Source: Colletotrichum lupini (Eukaryota; Ascomycota; Sordariomycetes; Glomerellales; Glomerellaceae). From it: a stretch of DNA of 64,000 bases. A model generated the notes under the pieces. The model made no database searches. It had not been told where the DNA came from and saw only the letters and a list, made by a program, of their open reading frames with translations. The stretch lies in contig NC_064678.1 in NCBI RefSeq assembly GCF_023278565.1, forward strand, positions 3,596,001-3,660,000, given 5' to 3'. Numbering within the stretch: the stretch's first letter is position 1; every line of letters starts with the position of its first letter. The translations under genes were made by a program, and so were the position numbers. Positions 56,500 to 64,000 of the stretch are shown here, one piece after another.

Positions 56500-58320
56500 A
56501 ACCGACGCTAGTACTAGTTTTAAGTTAGTAAAATTTAAAAAAAATGCGACGGCCTACGGTATATAGTTAAAAGTCGTGCCTATTAAAGCGTACTATAGTA
56601 TTAAAAAAGTAAAAAGGGCGTACTAGTAGTTAAAAAGAGCGTTTAAAATTATTAAAGAGGAAAATCCCGATTCTGACGACGATAAATGCCTCTAGACGGT
56701 ACTTAAATACTATAACGATACTATAGGGCCTAATGGGCTTATACCGACGCTTTTAGTATTTAGAGCATATTTAAGAACGACCTTAGCCTCGCTACTATTA
56801 TTAAACGTAAGCTAGCGAGCTTAAGTAGTTAAAAAAGTAATACGGGCACTGCGCGAGGTAAGTATAAAAAAGTAAGTTAATAAAGTAATTACTACGCGCA
56901 ATAGGCCTAATATAGGGGTTAATTTAAATATGCCCCTAAATTCGGATATACGAGTATAGCGCGAAATTACTTAATAATAGGCTAGGCTATATAAATTAAT
57001 TTCCGTTAATAAGCGTTCTTACGTAGTCGCGAGAGATCGCGACTAGCTACTCGAGGTATTAATTACGGTAGTTAGACTATATTATATAGATCCTATCGAG
57101 GTAATTTCTAGCTTATAAGAAAAAGAAGAGCTAGGGGAAGCTATATAACCCGCGGCAGAGGTATAGGAAATTATCCTTAACGAAATCGTCGTAGTAATAC
57201 TAATAAACGACGAGGAAGAGGAAATTACTAAAAGGGCACTAATACGTCATAGGAGACTACGATAGTAAGCACTAACGTAGTAATTTATTACTAGCGACGA
57301 GGTAATTAATACCTTTTATATAGTAAAAGAGAAAGCCGATTTCGAGCTAGTAGTTAAACTACGTAAGGAAGGCGTAATTATAACTACTAAAAAGCCGTAT
57401 AAAAAATTAGATCTTATTAAAATAGATACTCTACGCAATCGAGGGGTCTATCGATTTATCCTTTATAATCTAGAAAAGCATACAAACCTCCGCATATTTA
57501 AATCGCGAATAGTTCGTAAAATTAAAAGAAAAGGAACACCCTAACCGTATAAGAAGTCTAGATACGTAATTTAGGGGTACGGCAACGTCGAAAAGGCGAC
57601 GCTACTTATATAATCGCCTACTATATAGCGCTATAACTAATAATTAATAATAGCACTAATAGTATTACTGCGGAAGAAGGGATACGAGATTTAGAGCCGT
57701 AATATTACCTAGGCATATACCCAATCGGCCACAGGGCTCATAAAGAAAATCCTAGCCTATCTACCGAAGGAAATAGCTAGTAAGTACCTAGAAGGCACGA
57801 TTATTAAAGTGCTTAAGCCACTATATAGGCTCGCAGAATCGGGTACCTATTAATGAGCTACTTATTACGATTTTTATATTAATTAACTATTAATAGTTAC
57901 CTCTACGTACGACCCGTGCTTACTAGTCGCGGAGCACGAAGGCGACTAATTTAGGATTATTAGAATATAAACTAACGATATATTAAGCCTATCCGATATT
58001 AACTTTATAAAAAAGGAGGATAAGGAGCTTTAGAAAGCGGGCTTCGTAGCGAAGCTAAAAGAGGTCCTTATAATAAACACCCCCTTAGTATTTAACGGCG
58101 GGATTTTTATAATTAAAAAGGAAACCGTCGTTTTTTAATAAAAGGGGTAGGGCGAGAAGATTAACCTCGTCGACCTAAACGTAACTAATATTAAGAAGCG
58201 GTATAAGGCTAAGCTTGCGCAAGGGGTATATATTACGAATATTTATTAGCCCGAGGTAACTTTTAACTACGCTAGAGTAGCGTAGGTTATAAATCTAACT
58301 AAACGAGACGTCGAGGTACT
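56500..58320 (+). pseudogene. Copia integrase (rest) and reverse transcriptase relics
   Basis: After the TTAG repeat the integrase core resumes (TDASTSFKLVKF) and passes blocks such as LKYYNDTIGPNGLIPTLLVF. A reverse transcriptase relic follows from about 57,680 (SATGLIKKILAYLPKEIA, YLEGTIIKVLKPLYRLAESG). Numerous stops are present. The integrase continues in the correct sense across the gypsy insertion. Confidence 0.8.
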
Positions 58321-58329
58321 TAATAAGCG

Positions 58330-58920
58330 GCTTAAGTAGTAGTAAACAAATCTCGATCGAGGTCTCGTTTACTACCCGATCGACCTTATAACTAGTAAGC
58401 TCTACGTCTTTATTAATAGGTTATTTATAAATAATAACGACCTTACTTCGTAATTGGGGTATATTATTATCCTAGCTAACGAGAGTATGGGCGAGAGCGA
58501 ATTTACTATATATAGTAATATAATCCACTACTCGTTAACTAAAAGTAAGCGGGTAACGAGAAGTATACTAGCGTCGGAGGTCTACGGTATAGTTAACGGC
58601 GTTAACCTCTCCTACGTAATTTTAATAATACTAAAAAAGATTACCGATCGAATTAGCCTTCTACCCATTCTAACGGTTATCTATACCGATTCCTACTCGC
58701 TATACGAATGCCTCGTTAAATTAGGAACGACGAAGGAAAAGAGGCTTATAATCGATATTATAGCCCTTAGGTAATTATACGAAAAGCGCGAGATACTCGA
58801 GATCTGTTAGATTAATAATAAAGATAACCTCGTAAACGCTTTTATAAAAGTAGTACTAAACAAGGGATTAGAGCAATTCGTGGGTAGTAGAAAAGTTACT
58901 ATACGAATAGAGGGATAGGT
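58330..58920 (+). pseudogene. Copia RNase H relic, including a 106-codon open block
   Basis: The segment includes LYVFINRLFINNNDLTS, GYIIILANESMGESEFTIYS, TRSILASEVYGIVNGVNL and YTDSYSLYECLVKLGTTKEK, in the order of the RNase H domain of fungal Ty1/copia polyproteins. 58454-58774 is free of stops, the longest surviving stretch in this copy. Confidence 0.88.
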
Positions 58921-59034
58921 TATATAAAAAGAATAGAGAAAAGGGGGAAAAGGAGACGACTTAGTAAACGGGCCCGAGGTCGAATTATACCTCTAACTGT
59001 AGTAGTTAAATCGATAAAAAAAAGAGAAAGTTAG

Positions 59035-59236
59035 TATTAGATTAGAAGTCTAATTCGACCGCGGTATATAGCCAACTGCGCAGGGGCTAATTAGGGGCCC
59101 TATTTATAATTATCGTAGCTAGCCTAACCTATAGTTAGAACCTCCTTTTTATACCTACGCAGATATTCATATAGTTCAATTAATCTCTTCGTTAACTACG
59201 GTTCGAACTAACTACCCTATAATAGGGATACCAACA
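59035..59236 (+). repeat. 3' LTR of copia copy 2
   Basis: The 202-bp LTR begins TATTAGATTAGAAG (inner end, mutated from TGTCGG) and ends GGATACCAACA. The outer right end matches the solo LTR closely. Confidence 0.92.
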
Positions 59237-60945
59237 GACATAGCAGTAATCTCGAGACTGTGCCGATCTTCTCTCGAGACAAATTCTATGGCTCCTAAGT
59301 CTGGCCCGAAGTCTCTGATGGGACCTAACATGTAAACTTCCTCCACCGCAACCGCTGAACTTTCTGAGCTATTCTTGGCAACTGAGGTTGCTTCATTTCG
59401 TGTTCCAAGGGTCGCATTTGTAACATGAGTAAATCCTAGCTGTGTAAGACTGTATGGATTGTTGGTATCCCTATTATAGGGTAGTTAGTTCGAACCGTAG
59501 TTAACGAAGAGATCAATTGAACTATATAAATATCTGCGTAGTAGGTGTAAAAAGGAGGTTCTAACCGTAGGTTGGGCTGGCTACGATAATCGTAAATAGG
59601 GCCCCTAATTGGCCCCTGCGCAGTCGGCTGTATGCCGCGGTCGAATTGGACTTCCAATCCGACAGGATCTTTCGGTTTCTTCTTGTCGTTGTGGTTGCTG
59701 GAAATCCCATCACTCAACTCTATACCATCCGAGCCCTGACTTGATTTCGGTGTGAACTTGTACTTGTGGTAGAATTGAGCCCATACTCTCCGTTTGAAAA
59801 GAGGCACCACCATGGGGGCCTGCCCAACGAAAATGGCAATGAAGTCCTCACGAATTGACCACATTGCCCCTGGGCCAAAGCCACCTGTAGGCTTGATGCA
59901 TAATTAGCAACATCTCGGAATCCAAGAGGGAATGGTATGTCTTACGTGAAAAATGAGAACCACACGGATTGTCGCAGCGACCATGATGAAAACTCCCAAG
60001 CTGAAAAGAAAATATACTCCAATCCTGCGCCAAATCGAGGCTCTAACGAGACTTATCACCTAACTGATGATTAACTGACCGTTTGCAGGTTTGACCGAGG
60101 GATACTTACGGGTATAGGAATGGCAATTATGCAAAGATCTGTGGTGACGTTCATCACGAAGATGCTGTAGAAGTAAATTTTGTTTTGTGGCACACAATTC
60201 TCTTTTCAGATCTTGTAAGCTAATGCTTCCTACTCGGATCCCACTCAAGCTTACGTACCTCCTGGATCTGGGCGAATTTGCCACATGAGAGAGAGAGGGA
60301 GGCATGTCAGGGCAATGATCAGACCCATCGCAACCGCCGTGGCACCAACTAGACCCATGACAGGGAATATAAACTTGTCTACCCACTGTCCCGCAACCAG
60401 CCTTCGATAGAAAAACAACACTATCATGTATTAGATATGTTGTGGCATGAATGCAGGTTTGAGCATGAAAGAGGCCTCGAAAACAGCATGCCACGTACTG
60501 TTGAACTTCAATGACCACACTACTGTCGCATAGATAATCATGCCTGCGACGAAATTCTTCGAGCCGTATTCCCACTGATAGCTGCTTTTAGTCAGACTTT
60601 GTTGAGAACAAAAGGTTTCCTTCGCACATACAATTCTGATTCTGGCAATGTCGCGCGCTGTTCCGGGGTCAGGAGCGAGGTGTGTTTGCCTTGGGCAATC
60701 AGCGCGAAGAGCGTTGCCATCACGCATACAGAAGTGTAGAGAGACTGCCATGATGTAAGTCGAAATCGGATCCATCCCAGTGACAGCAAGATAGGGTATA
60801 CCCATGTGAAGAAGATGATGTCATCGTCAGGTCGAAATCCAGACACGCCCACTTGCTTCGTGCGGCAAAATACCCTCGTCGCAATCATCAAAGTCGCAAC
60901 AGCATACAAAGTCCATATTTCCAAGAGAGTCGGGTTGATCTCCAT
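59237..60945 (-). pseudogene. Fungal rhodopsin-fold (7TM, PTH11/SAT5-like) membrane protein, disrupted
   Basis: Seven exons on the minus strand (60945-60802, 60744-60632, 60584-60499, 60420-60259, 60201-60110, 60059-59946, 59891 onward) with introns of 57, 47, 78, 57, 50 and 54 nt keep one frame. Motifs typical of the fungal integral membrane rhodopsin family (Pfam Fung_rhodopsin) are FRPDDDIIFF, WSLKFNMLFFYRRLV, YFYSIFVMNVTTDLCIIAIP and WSIREDFIAIFVGQAPM. These cover all seven membrane segments. The cytoplasmic tail is cut by a solo LTR after residue 312, then resumes at 59455 and runs to 59237, where copia copy 2 cuts it again. The last 17 codons lie at 45878-45937. The undisturbed gene would have coded about 403 residues, normal for the family. 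With the LTR in place the frame ends at 59436 with a foreign tail. The 57-nt first intron is in frame and less certain. Confidence 0.85.
59460..59664 (-). mobile_element. Solo LTR of the copia family, hardly mutated
   Basis: A single 205-bp LTR (TGTTGGTATCCC to AATCCGACA on the plus strand) is flanked by the 4-bp duplication GGAT. It sits in the last exon of the rhodopsin-fold gene. Unlike the full copies it has kept its CA/TG dinucleotides, so it approximates the ancestral LTR. It is on the coding strand of the gene in element orientation. 209 added bases shift the host frame. Confidence 0.95.
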
Positions 60946-61492
60946 GATGTGTCCGATGTGCGAGCCAGCTGCTCTGCCGGCTGTCTATTTCGTTATCATC
61001 GAAGCTAGTCCGGGGCTCCGATGTTGTTGGCTAAGGTGAACACAAGGAATACTTGTATGAGTAAGGTAGGTAGCAGCTTGGACTTTTATTTGAACCTGGG
61101 GAACAATTCAGTCCAAGAAAAGGGAAGATTGAAACTTCTTGTATTGAACGCTATCCTAGCAAGGGCCTGTCACCTCGATCCAGGCTGGCTAGGTCCGAGC
61201 ATGTGGAAGTAAACTTCACCAACTTCAGTGGTCTCTGGGGTCTTCCCCGATGTAGATACTCACAACCCCCCCCCCCCCCCCCCCAAACAATGAAAACCAC
61301 CCGAGTCACATATATGCCAGTCAGAAATGTGCTTAGACAGTCACCCCGACAGAATTTTTTCTGGAGCGGAAACAGGCTTAAGTAATACGGTGCAGTATTG
61401 TTTGCGGCTCCCTACATATACTTGGAGTAATAGCTCCACAGTCCATAGTTAGGGCAACAGAATTGTCTGCCAATATCAATTGGATGGTTCTC
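60946..61492. other. Upstream region of the rhodopsin-fold gene
   Basis: No gene is supported. It should hold the promoter of the minus-strand membrane protein gene. A run of 19 C lies at 61266-61284. Confidence 0.5.
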
Positions 61493-61744
61493 TCACTCGG
61501 CGGTGGCGATGAGCAGCTCCTGCATTAGGTATTTCAGCGACAAAAACTGCGAACAAATTGTTGGCATTCCCAGGGCGTAGGACAATCTGTTGACTGCTTT
61601 GGGGTAGTTCCAAAAGTTAACATCATGCGATTCCACCTTGGCACAGGCTGCAGGATAGAACTCTCGATTCCAAGGTTGTGCCATGCTAGTTAACAAACAG
61701 CACGTGGTAGATCGGTGCTCGAATACACTGTAGACTTCTTCCAT
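61493..61744 (-). CDS. Possible small protein, 83 codons, unknown
   Basis: The frame has an ATG at 61744 and a TGA at 61493 and gives a protein of ordinary composition (for example VNRLSYALGMPTICSQFL). Codon use looks like that of neighbouring genes. I recognise no domain, signal peptide or membrane segment. It may be a relic of a larger gene or an unannotated small gene, and could also be chance. Confidence 0.3.
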   Translation of the reverse strand: MEEVYSVFEHRSTTCCLLTSMAQPWNREFYPAACAKVESHDVNFWNYPKAVNRLSYALGMPTICSQFLSLKYLMQELLIATAE

Positions 61745-62048
61745 CTGGCCATACTTCGATGTTGATCAAGATAATAGAGCGTTATCCCTGTTTATCTTCT
61801 CGGTTTCGCGAGTCTATAAAGCCCTGCATGTGCCATGTCCTGATTGCCGGTATGCCGGTATGCCGTATGCCAAAACTTCCCCAGATTGCCCCAACTTCTC
61901 CAGTCAACCTCCATGTGCCGAGTGGGAGCAACAGGGGAATGATGATACTGAATCATTGGGTTGCAGCGCCTGTGACATGGCTCGCGACGAGTTAAGTTTA
62001 TCTAAAATCATCCCTCTTATAAATATGTATGATATAGGTTCGAGGTAG
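61734..62048 (+). pseudogene. Possible gene fragment with CXXC pairs
   Basis: An open block without an early ATG reads ALHVPCPDCRYAGMPYAKT and later LGCSACDMARDELSL, ending with a TAG at 62048. Cysteines occur as two CX2C pairs (CPDC and CSAC) with two more in between, which could bind zinc. It overlaps the start of the opposite-strand frame, so at most one of the two is likely functional. It lies about 130 bp from copia copy 3 and may have lost its 5' end. Confidence 0.35.
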
Positions 62049-62175
62049 TCAAAGTCAAGAGTTTAATAAAGCTTTATAGTATGCGAATCTAGCAGGGATG
62101 AAATTAAATATACGGTAACCTTAGTTATTAAGACTTCCCATATAGTAACCGGTAGACTAGGTCACAGCTTAGTAT

Positions 62176-62791
62176 TATTAGTATTCCTATTTTAAAATAA
62201 TTAGTTCGAACTATAAGTTAACGAAGAGATTAATTAAACTATATAAATATTTATATAATAAGTATAAAAAAGAGGTTCTAATTATAGTTTAAGCTGGCTA
62301 TAATAATCGTAAATAAGGCCCTTAATTAGCCCCTATATAATTAGCTATATATTATAATCGAATTAGATTTTTAATTCGATATTAACTTCTTTTTTATTAA
62401 TTTATTTATTATAATTAAAAATATAATTTAACTTTAGTTTTATTTATTAAATTATCTCCTTTTTCCCTTTTTCTCTATTTTTTATGTAACTTATTTTTTT
62501 ATTTATGTATTAATTCTTTTATTACTTACAAATTATTTTAACCCCTTATTAAGTACTATTTTTATAAAAGTATTAATAAAGTTATTATTATTATTAATCT
62601 AACGGATTTTAAATATCTCGTGCTTTTTATATAATTATTTAAGGGTTATAATATTAATTATAAGCCTCTTTTCTTTATTATTCTTAATTTAATAAGGTAT
62701 TTATATAGCGAGTAAGAATTAATATAAATAATTATTAAAATCGATAAAAAGTTAAATCGATCGGTAATTCTTTTTAATATTATTAAAATTA
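62176..62791 (-). mobile_element. Ty1/copia copy 3, 3' end with LTR, strongly RIP-degraded
   Basis: A 206-bp LTR (62176-62381) in the same orientation as copy 1 is followed by the same element interior as 33,224 onward, recognisable as far as 62791. Mutation is heavier than in copy 1 and reaches the outer LTR end. The alignment with copy 1 breaks after AAAATTA, where a different sequence begins. Confidence 0.85.
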
Positions 62792-64000
62792 GGACTTAAT
62801 ATACGGGCGTCGCAAATTAATATATGGGCATTGTTTTTATATAAGCGTCGCTATTCTATTTTTTAGTTAGTTTAAAAGAAATTATTAATATAGTTAAATT
62901 TTATTAAATACTTATAAAATATCCTAAGCCTTTATTCCTTTACTCCCTTTATACTTAAGTTATATTATTAAGCCTCGAAGTTTAATTTATAATATTTATT
63001 TATAATAGCTTTTATAATTAGAGTTAGAGACGTTTTTTAAAACTAATTTTAAAATAATACCCTTATTAAGAGACTTCCCTTTTTATAAGAACGATTATTA
63101 ATTAATTACGGCTTCTTATTATTATCTAACTAACTATTATTATTTCTTTTTTTAAAAAAATAGCTACTTTAGTATTAACTAATTTTATAAAGTTAGTAAT
63201 TTTAAAAGGTAGCGCGACCTTATTATTAAGCTCTTAATTAATATATTATAAAATACATAACCTCTTATAAATAATTATTTTAATATAAAGTTTATATTAT
63301 AATTTACTTACTATTTTTTTCAAAGAAATAATAAAAATCTAGCGGACTACTTTTTTACGACTTTTTTTAAAATATAACTCCTCTTTTGTTAATAAATAAT
63401 CTTAATAACTTTCTTATCCTATAATAAAGTAGTTTAGTAATACTCTTTAGCTTATTAAATATGTTATTAAAATTAATTAATAACTAATAATAGTACTATT
63501 TTAATAATAAGAATATATTTATTAATAATAATAAATATAAGGTCCCTAAGTTAACTTATTACCTTATTTACCCTTATAACTATCCTTTATTTAAAATAAA
63601 GTATTTTTTTAAATTATAACTTTCTATTATATTTTAAATAACTAATCCTCTTTTTTTTTTATAACTTAAATCCTAAACTTATTAATTCTTAGTAATTTAA
63701 AATAAACTTATAATACTCTCTTTAACTAAGTTAATAACTTTATAAAAGCTAATAAATTTAGTATTATAAAACGGAATAAGTATAAAGCTCGAGGCCGAAT
63801 TATTTAATATACTTTTTAATATAATTAGTTTAGTAAGCTTAGGCTTATAAAAAGCGCTAGTATTTAATAATATAAGTTTTAAAAATACGATTATAAATAG
63901 TAAATTATTACCGAGGCTTAAGAAGAAAATAAGTAGTTATTATATTATTATCTAAACCTTTAATATAAATAATATAATTATAATCCTAGTTTTAAAGCCT
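62792..64000. mobile_element. Unidentified AT-rich insert in copia copy 3, runs off the window
   Basis: Copy 1 reads AAAATTATATAAGAG at the same point, so the insert follows a TA dinucleotide, as expected for Tc1/mariner or pogo-type DNA transposons. The first 60 bp hold two similar strings, TTAATATACGGGCG and TTAATATATGGGCA. The rest is extremely AT-rich, and no frame or transposase motif can be read. The class is therefore a guess. Confidence 0.4.

Larger units (their letters stand above)
45938..59236 (+). mobile_element. Ty1/copia LTR retrotransposon, RIP-degraded (copy 2), with nested gypsy element
   Basis: LTRs of 202 bp bound 13,299 bp. Without the nested element and its target duplication the copy is about 6,970 bp. 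Domains in order on the plus strand are gag with a zinc-knuckle relic (48807-48848), a protease/pre-integrase region (near 49500-49740), integrase split by the gypsy insertion, reverse transcriptase and RNase H. Domain order (integrase before reverse transcriptase) marks it as copia. Many Trp and Gln codons have become stops. The flanks are GACAC and GACAT, an imperfect 5-bp target duplication. It lies in the 3' end of the rhodopsin-fold gene. Confidence 0.93.

Overview
The window looks like nuclear DNA of a filamentous ascomycete (Pezizomycotina, probably Sordariomycetes). The basis is short 47-89 nt introns with GTRNGT donors and CTNAC-type branch sites, a NsdD/SUB-1-type GATA factor, a homeobox plus C2H2 regulator, a fungal rhodopsin-fold membrane protein, and retrotransposons carrying the mark of repeat-induced point mutation (RIP). 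The species cannot be named from the sequence.

Layout. 1-33,018 is base-balanced and very gene-poor. It holds the GATA factor (5,290-6,671, minus strand), then about 24 kb without a convincing gene, then a small predicted secreted protein (31,031-31,332, minus) and a decayed coding region (about 31,560-33,018). From 33,019 on, AT-rich blocks with very few CA/TG dinucleotides alternate with islands of normal DNA. Copia copy 1 (33,019-39,868) codes on the minus strand. Copia copy 2 (45,938-59,236) codes on the plus strand and carries a complete Ty3/gypsy element (50,171-56,495) inside its integrase. A solo copia LTR lies at 59,460-59,664. A third copia copy starts at 62,176, is broken at 62,791 by another sequence, and runs off the end.

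Islands. 39,869-45,937 holds a 963-residue homeobox/C2H2 transcription factor (minus) and, divergent from it, a monocarboxylate-transporter-like MFS protein (plus). 59,237-62,175 holds most of a rhodopsin-fold membrane protein gene. Its last 17 codons and stop lie at 45,878-45,937, on the other side of copia copy 2, and the solo LTR interrupts it a second time. Before the insertions the order was regulator, transporter and receptor-like protein, with the last two tail to tail 34 bp apart.

All gene models, splice sites and protein lengths come from reading the sequence by eye. Family names rest on recognised motifs; no database search was run.
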